A stretch of 14,180 nucleotides of DNA from JABWBR01 sp036741235 (lineage in GTDB: Bacteria > Bacteroidota > Bacteroidia > Chitinophagales > Saprospiraceae). The position numbers and the translations under genes were made by a program. The stretch is from NCBI GenBank assembly GCA_036741235.1, contig DAINSQ010000121.1, positions 1 through 14,180 of the forward strand, in the 5' to 3' direction. The notes below the pieces were generated by a model. The model ran no database searches. It had not been told where the DNA came from and was given only the letters and a program-made list of their open reading frames with translations. This document shows, piece after piece, positions 6,323-13,142 of this stretch (its first letter is position 1; every line of letters starts with the position of its first letter).

Positions 6323-9199
6323 ATGGATTACTCTCCCCGCGAAATTGAAAAGAAGTGGAAGAAATACTGGGAAGACCACCAGGTTTATCAGGTAACGCAT
6401 AAAAGTGACAAGCCAAAATATTATGTGCTGGACATGTTCCCGTACCCCTCCGGTTCGGGGCTGCACGTGGGGCACCCCCTGGGTTACATCGCCTCCGATA
6501 TCTTTGCGCGCTACAAGCGTTTGAGCGGCCACAATGTGCTGCACCCCATGGGTTACGACGCTTTCGGGTTGCCCGCCGAGCAATACGCGATTCAAACGGG
6601 CGTACATCCTGCCGTTTCTACCAACGAAAATATCAGCCGCTACCGCAGCCAGTTGGAAAACCTGGGATTCAGCTACGACTGGAGCCGCGAGATCAGCACC
6701 TCCGACCCGAATTACTACAAATGGACGCAATGGATTTTTATCCAGTTGTTTGAGCATTATTACGATAAATCGCAGCAAAAAGCGCTGCCAATAACCGCAT
6801 TAACGGCCCATTTTGAACGCGAGGGCAGCGCCGGCGTCCACGCCGCCGCCTCGCCGCATGCCCCGTTTTCGGCAAGCGAATGGCAGTCGATGACCGCCAA
6901 ACAACGCGACGATGTGCTGATGAACTACCGCCTGGCCTACCGCAAGGTGACTTACGTAAACTGGTGCGAGGCCCTGGGCACCGTACTGGCCAACGACGAG
7001 GTTAAAGACGGCGTGAGCGAACGCGGCGGTTTCCCCGTGGAGCGCAAGCCGATGTTGCAGTGGAGCCTGCGCATCACGGCCTACGCAGAACGCTTGCTCA
7101 ACGACTTGCAGGAACTCGACTGGTCGGACGCCATGAAGCGCACCCAGAGCAACTGGATAGGCCGCTCGGAAGGCGCCCAGTTGTTTTTTGACGTGGCCGG
7201 TACCAACCGCAAAATAGAAATTTACACCACCCGCCCCGATACGATTTTCGGCGCTACCTACATGGTATTGGCCCCCGAGCACGACCTGGTGCCCGAGCTG
7301 ACCACCGGCGACCAGCGCGAAGCCGTTGAAGCTTATCTGACTTACGTCAAATCGCGCTCGGAGCGCGAGCGCATGTCGGAGGTCAAAGAGGTCACCGGCG
7401 CTTTCCTGGGCAGCTACGCGGTGAACCCGTTTACCAACGAAAATATCCCGATCTGGATCGGCGAATACGTGTTGAAAGACTACGGTACCGGCGCCATCAT
7501 GGCCGTACCTGCCGACGACGAGCGCGACTTGCGTTTTGCACAAAAATTCAATTTGCCTGTAGTGGATATTATCGATAAGTCGATGTATCCTAATGCCACG
7601 ATTGAAGATAAATTGGGCAAAATGATCAACTCTGGTTTCCTCACCGATATGGAAGTGCCCGACGCTATCGAGGCTATTCTGCAGGAAATCGAAAACCGCG
7701 GCCTGGGCAAACGCCAGGTCAACTACAAACTGCGCGACGCCATCTACAGCCGCCAGCGCTACTGGGGCGAGCCTTTCCCGATTGTTTACGATCAGGAAGG
7801 GGTGGCCCATGCCATGGATGTGAGCGAATTGCCGCTGACCCTGCCCGATCTCGACGACTTCAAACCCGCCGCCGGCGTAAAATCGCCGCTGGCGCGCGTG
7901 AGCGCATGGGTGAACCTGCCCAACGGCTGGACCCGCGAGACCGACACCATGCCCGGCTTCGCCGGCTCGTCGTGGTATTTCCTGCGTTACATGGACACTC
8001 GCAACGACAGCGAGTTTGCCGGCCAGGAGGCCATCCGCTACTGGCGCGACGTCGATTTGTACATCGGCGGCACCGAACACGCAGTGGGCCACCTGATGTA
8101 TTCGCGTTTCTGGCACAAGTTTTTGTACGACAAAGGACTGGTAACCACCAAGGAGCCTTTTCGCAAACTCATCAACCAGGGCATGATACAGGGCATCATC
8201 GAGTCGCTGATGATGCAAAAAGACAAGGTCAACGGCGTCAACCGCTTTGTATGCGCTACTATTGCCGCCGAAGAAGAGAAAAAAGGCGTCGAGTTTGTAA
8301 AAATACCGGTGTATGTCGATTACGTACGCGACTACGGGCTTCCTTCATCTTACCTGGACGTAGAGGGCGTCAAGCAATTTATCGCCTGGCGCCCCGAATA
8401 CCGGCAGGCAATTTTTGAATGCCCTAACGGGATATACCAGGACGGCGTATTCACACCCCGCGCCGGCAGTAACGGCGATAGCCACCTGGCGACCGTCTCG
8501 GAAGTCGGCAAAATGTCGAAATCGAAATACAACGTCATCAACCCCGATGAAGTGGTAGAGAAATACGGCGCCGATTGCTTCCGGATGTACGAGATGTTCC
8601 TGGGGCCTATCGATGTGGCCAAACCCTGGAACACCTCGGGTATCGACGGCGTAAGCCGCTTCCTGCGCAAGTTTTGGGGACTGTTTTTTGACGCCAAAAG
8701 CGGCGGTTTTTCGCTGAGCGACGAGGCGCCCACAGCGGAGGAACAACGCATTGTGCATACCTGCATCAAACGCGTCAATGAAGACATTGAGCGTTTTGCT
8801 TTTAATACCTGCGTAAGCGCGTTTATGATTGCCGCCAACGAACTCAGCCGCCTGAAATGCAACAAACGCGCGGCCCTGGAGCCGCTGGTGGTACTTATGG
8901 CGCCCTTTGCGCCCCACCTCAGCGAAGAGTTGTGGCATTTGATGGGCCGCGAAGGCAGCATCCACGCCGCCGGCGTTTATCCGGCCCACGACGAGACATA
9001 TCTGAAGCAGGATTCGGTGAATTATCCCATTGCTATCAACGGCAAAACCAGGGCCACCGTAGCATTTCCCGCCGACGCCACCCAGGATGATCTGACCAGG
9101 GCCGTGCTCGAATTGCCCAATGTGGAGAAATGGCTGGAAGGCAAGGCGCCCAAAAAGGTGATTGTAGTGCCGGGCAGGATGATTAATATTGTGGTGTGA
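6323..9199 (+). CDS. leuS: Leucyl-tRNA synthetase
   Basis: Class I aminoacyl-tRNA synthetase charging tRNA-Leu; cytoplasmic and essential. The 958-aa frame has the HIGH-type motif HVGH (48-51, after MFPYPSGSGL), the CP1 editing domain with TTRPDT (302-307) and GTGAIMAVPADDERD (388-402), where Asp402 matches the key editing Asp345 of E. coli. It also has GSSWYFLRYMDTRN and the KMSKS loop at 730-734, followed by the anticodon-binding alpha-helical domain and the C-terminal domain ending VVPGRMINIVV. Inserted blocks near residues 155-200 and between LINQGMIQG and KMSKS are, from memory, usual in Bacteroidota LeuRS and explain the length above the roughly 860 aa of E. coli. The ATG at 6323 starts the normal MDYSPREIEKKWKKYW N-terminus without a Shine-Dalgarno. 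GC-rich third codon positions suggest high expression. The 3' end overlaps the convergent cyclase gene by 17 bp. Confidence 0.98.
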   Translation: MDYSPREIEKKWKKYWEDHQVYQVTHKSDKPKYYVLDMFPYPSGSGLHVGHPLGYIASDIFARYKRLSGHNVLHPMGYDAFGLPAEQYAIQTGVHPAVSTNENISRYRSQLENLGFSYDWSREISTSDPNYYKWTQWIFIQLFEHYYDKSQQKALPITALTAHFEREGSAGVHAAASPHAPFSASEWQSMTAKQRDDVLMNYRLAYRKVTYVNWCEALGTVLANDEVKDGVSERGGFPVERKPMLQWSLRITAYAERLLNDLQELDWSDAMKRTQSNWIGRSEGAQLFFDVAGTNRKIEIYTTRPDTIFGATYMVLAPEHDLVPELTTGDQREAVEAYLTYVKSRSERERMSEVKEVTGAFLGSYAVNPFTNENIPIWIGEYVLKDYGTGAIMAVPADDERDLRFAQKFNLPVVDIIDKSMYPNATIEDKLGKMINSGFLTDMEVPDAIEAILQEIENRGLGKRQVNYKLRDAIYSRQRYWGEPFPIVYDQEGVAHAMDVSELPLTLPDLDDFKPAAGVKSPLARVSAWVNLPNGWTRETDTMPGFAGSSWYFLRYMDTRNDSEFAGQEAIRYWRDVDLYIGGTEHAVGHLMYSRFWHKFLYDKGLVTTKEPFRKLINQGMIQGIIESLMMQKDKVNGVNRFVCATIAAEEEKKGVEFVKIPVYVDYVRDYGLPSSYLDVEGVKQFIAWRPEYRQAIFECPNGIYQDGVFTPRAGSNGDSHLATVSEVGKMSKSKYNVINPDEVVEKYGADCFRMYEMFLGPIDVAKPWNTSGIDGVSRFLRKFWGLFFDAKSGGFSLSDEAPTAEEQRIVHTCIKRVNEDIERFAFNTCVSAFMIAANELSRLKCNKRAALEPLVVLMAPFAPHLSEELWHLMGREGSIHAAGVYPAHDETYLKQDSVNYPIAINGKTRATVAFPADATQDDLTRAVLELPNVEKWLEGKAPKKVIVVPGRMINIVV

Positions 9200-10916
9200 C
9201 AAAAAACATCTCCATATCCGCCTTGTTTTTAATCGTCTTTTTGCCTCTTGCTATGCAGGAAAACTCATCTTTAATCAAATCGCAGGTGGTTGCCGAAACA
9301 TTCACCATGCCCGCTTTGCCTTTTGACTCCAGCCGGCTGGCGGTATTCACCGTATCGCCCCAGATGTCGTAGGCAAATTTGCGGGCGCCGACCACGCCTG
9401 CCACTAGCGGTCCGGAGTGGATGCCCACGCGCATGGGGAAAGGCGGCAGGCCTTTTTGTATCCTTTTGGCGTTGTAGCCCTCCATAAAACGCTGCATCTC
9501 CAGCGCTGCGCGCACCAGTTCATGGGCGTGGCGTGGATTTTCGTTGGGCAGTCCCGAAGCGCACATATACGAATCGCCGATGGTTTTGATCTTTTCTACG
9601 GGGTATTTGGCGATAATATCGTCGAAAGCCCGGAAGCAGTGGTCGATTTCCGCCACCAGGTCTTCGGGCGGGAGGATTTCCGATACTTTGGTAAAGCCTT
9701 TAAAATCGGTAAATAGCACGCTCGCCATTTCGAATCGGCGGGCTTTTACGCGGCCTTTTTCCTTGAGCTCCTTAATCGTTTCCTCTGGCAGGATATTGGC
9801 CAGCAGGCTATCGGAATGGCGTTTGCCGCGCCACACAGCCCAGGCCATACCGCCGAGCAACAGCAAACCGATCGCTACCGACCATAGCGCCAGCCGCTGG
9901 TTGTGCAGTTGGTTGGTTTGTATGGTTTTTTCCTGTTCGAGCAGCTTGATCTGGTTGTTTTTGAGCTGCGTTTGGTATTTGGCGTCCACCTCGGCGGCAA
10001 TCTGGTTGCGCTCAATGGTAAACAAGCTATCGTCAATAGTTTTTAGTTGCAACAAATAGTGATACGCCGTCTTGTAGTCGCCCAGTCCCAGCGCCGAGTT
10101 GCCCAACTGGTTGAAAAACAGGGTTTGTATATCGGGGTTCATCATCAGGCAGAGGGACGTATCGGACAGCAGCATTTGCTGTGACTGCCTGAAATTGCCC
10201 ATCATGTTGAGGGTTTCGCCCAGATTGGCCAGTGAACGGCAATAATCTTCGGCATTGCCGATGCTGCCGTATAGTTTCAGGCATTGCCGGAAGCATTTTT
10301 CCGCTTCCTCTAAATGTTTGAGTTTGAGCAGCACAGTGCCCTTGTTGTTGAGCGCATCGGCGATGTGCGCTGTATCATTGAGTGAGTAGGCTACTTTTAG
10401 CGCTTGCTCCGACAGCACCAAAGCGCGCCTGGGTTCTGTTATATTATAGGCGCCGGTCAGGTTGTTGAGCAAAACAATCTGATGGGCGGGTTGGCCGTGG
10501 CGCATGAGCAGGGGCAGCGCTTTTTCCCAGTATTCGGTGGCTTTGGGCGAATTGTTGAGGCGGCTGAAGGCCGCGCCCAGATTGAGGTAGCATTTGCCGA
10601 TGCCCAGCGAATCGGGGATAGCGGCGTATATGTCGAGCGAGGACAGGTAAAATGGGATGGCGCCTTCGTAATCCGCAATTTCTTCTTTTTCGATGCCGAT
10701 GTAGGTCAGGGCTTTGGCTTCTCCCAACTGGTAGCTGCTGCTACGCGACAAGTCGAGCGCTTGTTGCAGTATCGCAAAAGCGCTGTCGCTGCCGGCCGCT
10801 ATAGATGCGGCAAGCAGCAATTCTACTTCCTGGTATGCTGCAGGCTGGCTTTCCTGGGCGAATAGTACCCATCCTATTAATAAATAGCCTATTGTGCAGA
10901 CAACAGCTAAGCGCAT
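9183..10916 (-). CDS. TPR-repeat transmembrane adenylate cyclase (class III)
   Basis: A 577-aa probable one-component sensor that makes cAMP from ATP. Order: hydrophobic N-terminus with likely signal peptide (about 1-21, ending LFAQ), helical TPR repeats (about 35-300, for instance 66-100, 105-140, 185-220), a coiled coil (about 300-340), one membrane helix (about 343-362) and a cytoplasmic class III cyclase domain (about 395-575). Metal-binding aspartates are Asp404 (FTDFKGF) and Asp448 (IGDSYM). Base-selecting Lys444 and Asp517 match the adenylate-type pair, and Asn524 and Arg528 (NTASR) are the transition-state residues. All are present in one chain, so a homodimer with two sites is expected. 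Topology would put the TPRs in the periplasm. The ATG at 10916 is preceded by a dyad and a TATCTTTG element. The last codons overlap leuS. Confidence 0.93.
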   Translation of the reverse strand: MRLAVVCTIGYLLIGWVLFAQESQPAAYQEVELLLAASIAAGSDSAFAILQQALDLSRSSSYQLGEAKALTYIGIEKEEIADYEGAIPFYLSSLDIYAAIPDSLGIGKCYLNLGAAFSRLNNSPKATEYWEKALPLLMRHGQPAHQIVLLNNLTGAYNITEPRRALVLSEQALKVAYSLNDTAHIADALNNKGTVLLKLKHLEEAEKCFRQCLKLYGSIGNAEDYCRSLANLGETLNMMGNFRQSQQMLLSDTSLCLMMNPDIQTLFFNQLGNSALGLGDYKTAYHYLLQLKTIDDSLFTIERNQIAAEVDAKYQTQLKNNQIKLLEQEKTIQTNQLHNQRLALWSVAIGLLLLGGMAWAVWRGKRHSDSLLANILPEETIKELKEKGRVKARRFEMASVLFTDFKGFTKVSEILPPEDLVAEIDHCFRAFDDIIAKYPVEKIKTIGDSYMCASGLPNENPRHAHELVRAALEMQRFMEGYNAKRIQKGLPPFPMRVGIHSGPLVAGVVGARKFAYDIWGDTVNTASRLESKGKAGMVNVSATTCDLIKDEFSCIARGKKTIKNKADMEMFFVTPQY

Positions 10917-10920
10917 TGTG

Positions 10921-10941
10921 TTTGGCTTTGAGCCAAAGATA
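10921..10941 (-). promoter_or_regulatory. Promoter -7 element overlapping a 7-bp dyad, cyclase gene
   Basis: Minus-strand TATCTTTG (10941-10934) is an exact TAnnTTTG match, 17 nt ahead of the cyclase ATG. TTTGGCT (10921-10927) and AGCCAAA (10931-10937) form a perfect 7-bp inverted repeat with a 3-nt spacer that overlaps the -7 box. Because the dyad covers both the -7 box and the expected transcription start, a DNA operator is at least as likely as an RNA hairpin. No clear -33 TTTG was found. Confidence 0.5.
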
Positions 10942-10974
10942 GGGAAAAACGTGACAGGTGAGTGGCTTAAGAGA

Positions 10975-11005
10975 TTGACTTACTGTGTTATTTTTTGTAC
11001 ATTTG
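10975..11005 (+). promoter_or_regulatory. Bacteroidota-type promoter of the orphan tail tube pair
   Basis: TTG (10975-10977) and TACATTTG (10998-11005, exact TAnnTTTG) are separated by 20 nt, the arrangement expected of the primary sigma factor in Bacteroidota. The ATG of the next gene is 55 nt downstream. This is the best-formed promoter seen in the window. Confidence 0.6.
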
Positions 11006-11059
11006 AACACATAAGTACTGGCGTATTGCATTAATTCATGACAAAATCAACATTCATCT

Positions 11060-11455
11060 ATGCGCGGCCCATTTCCCGATATTCCCATAGTCGCTGTCCC
11101 TGCTGAAGTCATCGTTGATCTGGTATTGCGCGATGAGCTGGTATTTATTGTAGTATGGAATGCCGGGGCAAGGGGTGCGCATGAAGTACACATTACTTTC
11201 AGGACACCGCTATTTGGCTTGGGAGGGAATAAAAACCTTTCAGAATTGCCTGTTTTTCAGGAATTGACTTACCTGGCGCCCGGTAAATATATCGAAGTAT
11301 TTGTAGATACGGCGATTTCCTTTTTTGAAAATAACAGGGAGAAGTTCTTTGCATTGAATATTACCTGGATCGACACAGAGGGCAAAAGGAGCGAACGAGC
11401 GATCAGACACAATCTTGAAGTTTACAAGTATCTTCCTTCGATCACCAGTAAATAA
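11060..11455 (+). CDS. Hypothetical beta-rich protein, paired with a tail tube gene
   Basis: I do not recognise this 131-aa protein by name. It lacks a signal peptide and membrane helix and alternates short hydrophobic strands with turns. Examples are VIVDLVLRDELVFIVVWNAG (17-36), HEVHITFRTPLFGL (41-54), ELTYLAPGKYIEVFVDTAIS (68-87) and FFALNITWIDTEGKRS (95-110). The WNAG...HEVHITF...LAPGKY pattern recalls Ig-like or CARDB-like beta sandwiches, but this is inference only. Its stop is 5 nt before the ATG of the gp19-like gene, so the two are almost certainly one operon, driven by the promoter at 10975-11005. By hand count 75 of 180 bases at 11221-11400 are G or C (42%), lower than the flanking housekeeping genes. 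A structural or chaperone partner of the tube protein is one possibility. Confidence 0.75.
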   Translation: MRGPFPDIPIVAVPAEVIVDLVLRDELVFIVVWNAGARGAHEVHITFRTPLFGLGGNKNLSELPVFQELTYLAPGKYIEVFVDTAISFFENNREKFFALNITWIDTEGKRSERAIRHNLEVYKYLPSITSK

Positions 11456-11460
11456 TTGTT

Positions 11461-11897
11461 ATGCCAGACTATCCAGTTCAGAATTTCCATTTTAGAGTAG
11501 AATGGGGCGGTACCCACGCCGGATTTGAAAGTGTGGAAAACCTCGAAGTAAGATCAGCTTATATCGAATATGGGAGGGTAATAGCCAGGAATACGGTACG
11601 ATCAAATTGCCCGGACGCCCTATATACGGGAATATCGTTTTAAGAAGGGGCGTTTTCCCAAATGATAGGGAATTTTATATGTGGTGGCGGGAAATGATTT
11701 CGAACAATATAGGAAGTCCATATCGCCGGACGGTATTGATTACTGTTCTGAATGATAAGCATGAACCTCTTATGACCTGGCAATTGCACAACGCCTTCCC
11801 CGTGAGATTCGCTGTTTCGAATTTAAACGCGCAGGGCAATGAAGTGCTCATTGAAACCCTCGAACTGGCTTACGAGGGGCTTAACTTAATAGCTTAA
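11461..11897 (+). pseudogene. T4 gp19-like phage tail tube protein, frameshifted
   Basis: The family forms the inner tube of contractile tails and of extracellular contractile injection systems. The first frame (from ATG 11461) gives the typical start MPDYPVQNFHFRVEWGGTHA and continues to YIEYG, after which it leaves the family pattern and stops at 11641-11643. From 11574 the frame two bases over gives EGNSQEYGTIKLPGRPIYGN, then RRGVFPNDREFYMWW, the ALNDKHEP-like VLNDKHEPLMTWQLHNAFPV and the family-typical end NEVLIETLELAYEGL, with stop at 11895-11897. Restoring one base just before 11572 would give a continuous 145-codon protein of normal family length, reading IEYREGNSQEYGTIKLPG. No canonical slippery heptamer is seen, so a single-base deletion or a sequencing error is likelier than programmed frameshifting. 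No other tail genes are in the window. Confidence 0.85.
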
Positions 11898-11943
11898 GTG
11901 AAGGGTTGATATTGTGAGATTTGCATAATAAATTGTATTTCAA

Positions 11944-12750
11944 TCAGGTATTTGTATAATTGAGCCGGCTGAGATACGCTGCGGCAGGCAAAAGGCGGCT
12001 GCCGTACCATGAAAACATTTCGCCGTCGACGAGTTGAACGCGGGCCTGAGGGCAGATGGTTTGAAATTCTGCCAGGTGTTTTGTTTTAAAAGGGTAGGGC
12101 TCTGAAGAAAGCAGGATAACGGTGGGGGAAGTTTGCGCCAGCATATCGGGCGAGATTTCGGGATAACGAGAGAGGTGGCCGAATACATTATCGAATCCGG
12201 CGCGTTGGAGCATATCGTTGATGAAAGTACCGGAAGCGGCAACCATATAGGGCTTGCGCCAGATGAAATAGGCGGCGCGGCGCCGGGGATGTTGCGCAGT
12301 TTGAAGCGTCAAGTTGTCGAAAGCTGCGTTTATATGGTAAATGAGATTGGCGGCATTGTTGGCCGTGCCCGTCAAGTCGCCGATAGCGGAGATCATGTCG
12401 AGGGCGTCGTCGAGGGTATCAATATCGCTGATCCAGACGGGAAATTGTTCGGCGAGCGCTTCTATCTGGCTTTTGTCGTTTTCTTCTCTGTTGCCAATGA
12501 TAAGGTCGGGCTGTAAAGCCTTAACTACATCCAGTTTGACATTTTTAGTACCGCCGACGATAGTTTTTTCGCGTTTGAGTCCGTGAGGATGTATGCAAAA
12601 CCTGGTAACGCCGACCAGGCGGTCGCGGAGGCCCAGGTCGCAGAGGAGTTCTGTCTGGGAAGGAACGAGGGAGACTATTTTGAGAGGGAGGGAGAGTGAG
12701 AGGGAGGGAGTGAGGGAACTGAGAAAATCTCTCCCTCTCACCCAGCCCAT
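11944..12750 (-). CDS. BtuF-like helical-backbone metal receptor (substrate-binding protein)
   Basis: A 268-aa protein of the periplasmic-binding-protein-like II/BtuF-FepB fold, whose members bind cobalamin, haem or siderophores. Family blocks: KIVSLVPSQTELLCDLGL (24-41), VGVTRFCIHP (46-55), IVGGTKNV (64-71), PDLIIGNREEN (81-91), YFIWRKPYMVAASGTFINDM (161-180), LSSEPYPF (214-221) and VDGEMFSWYGSRL (241-253). No permease or ATPase gene is adjacent. The family fold begins at about residue 23. The 22 residues before it are encoded by an odd polypyrimidine stretch (SSLTPSLSLSLPL) and do not form a convincing signal peptide, so cellular location is unclear. The start at 12750 is supported by a TAATG overlap with the upstream YegP stop, implying translational coupling; GTG at codon 4 is an alternative. 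Ligand unknown. Confidence 0.87.
   Translation of the reverse strand: MGWVRGRDFLSSLTPSLSLSLPLKIVSLVPSQTELLCDLGLRDRLVGVTRFCIHPHGLKREKTIVGGTKNVKLDVVKALQPDLIIGNREENDKSQIEALAEQFPVWISDIDTLDDALDMISAIGDLTGTANNAANLIYHINAAFDNLTLQTAQHPRRRAAYFIWRKPYMVAASGTFINDMLQRAGFDNVFGHLSRYPEISPDMLAQTSPTVILLSSEPYPFKTKHLAEFQTICPQARVQLVDGEMFSWYGSRLLPAAAYLSRLNYTNT
12670..12740. repeat. Polypurine/polypyrimidine low-complexity tract with inverted repeat
   Basis: On the plus strand this is a run of GAGAGGGAGGGAG-type words (about 12681-12720), followed by TCTCTCCCTCTCA (12728-12740), which is nearly the reverse complement of TGAGAGGGAGGGA at 12681-12693. It codes for the first 22 residues of the BtuF-like protein on the minus strand. 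The tract is strand-asymmetric and mirror-like, so it could fold as a hairpin or a triplex-type structure. Confidence 0.7.
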
Positions 12751-13085
12751 TAGGCTTCAACCGTGGTATCCTTCACTTCGGCGCCCGGTGCATTTTTCAT
12801 CACCGACTCAACGCCGCCGTCTCTGCCGGCTTTAGTGCCGTACATTTGGCTGGTGCCGATCACCTGTTTGTTTTTAGCCAGCAGGCGGAAAAAGAACTTG
12901 CCGCTGTCACTGTCCACTTTTTCGAAGCTGGCGGCGTCGGCAGCGTTGGTTTTAACCGATTCGATGCCATTTTTGCAAGTTGCTTTACTGGCATAACCTT
13001 GACTGGAAAGGATAATTTCGCCGTTTTTAGCTTTCAGGCGGAAATAAAATTTTTCGCCGTTTTTGTCTTTAAAAATCTCAAACAT
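12750..13085 (-). CDS. YegP family protein (two DUF1508 repeats)
   Basis: A 111-aa small soluble protein made of two tandem copies of the DUF1508/YegP unit: about residues 8-48 (GEKFYFRLKAKNGEIILSSQ, then GIESVKTNA) and about 61-99 (GKFFFRLLAKNKQVIGTSQ, then GVESVMKNA). YegP-like proteins are small beta-rich dimers of unknown biochemical function. The start at 13085 gives MFEIFKDKNGEKFYF, the expected family start. The stop TAA shares its last base with the ATG of the BtuF-like gene (TAATG), and the stress-protein gene ends 57 bp upstream, so all three may be one transcript. The acidic 10-residue tail after the second repeat is not part of the unit. Confidence 0.92.
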   Translation of the reverse strand: MFEIFKDKNGEKFYFRLKAKNGEIILSSQGYASKATCKNGIESVKTNAADAASFEKVDSDSGKFFFRLLAKNKQVIGTSQMYGTKAGRDGGVESVMKNAPGAEVKDTTVEA

Positions 13086-13142
13086 GAGCGTCGGTTTTAG
13101 TTATGTTTAGAGTAACGACCTTTATGACGTCTTTATTGCCGA

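Noticed and set aside
6800..8218. A 472-codon open frame on the minus strand inside leuS
   Set aside because: It is antisense to a certain, highly conserved gene. GC-rich third positions suppress stops in the opposite frame, and the translation shows no domain pattern.
8345..9202. A 285-codon minus-strand frame antisense to the end of leuS
   Set aside because: Same reason: a shadow of leuS codon bias, with no recognisable family features.
11566..11600. Programmed -1 frameshifting in the tail tube gene, by analogy with phage tail chaperones
   Set aside because: Programmed frameshifts are known in tail assembly chaperones, not tube proteins. No X-XXY-YYZ slippery heptamer is seen at the required place, and the first frame would give a meaningless short product.
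11884..11899. Perfect inverted repeat ACTTAA-TAGC-TTAAGT at the end of the tail tube gene, as a terminator
   Set aside because: The stem is AT-rich, overlaps the stop codon and has no T-run after it, so it is unlikely to terminate transcription.
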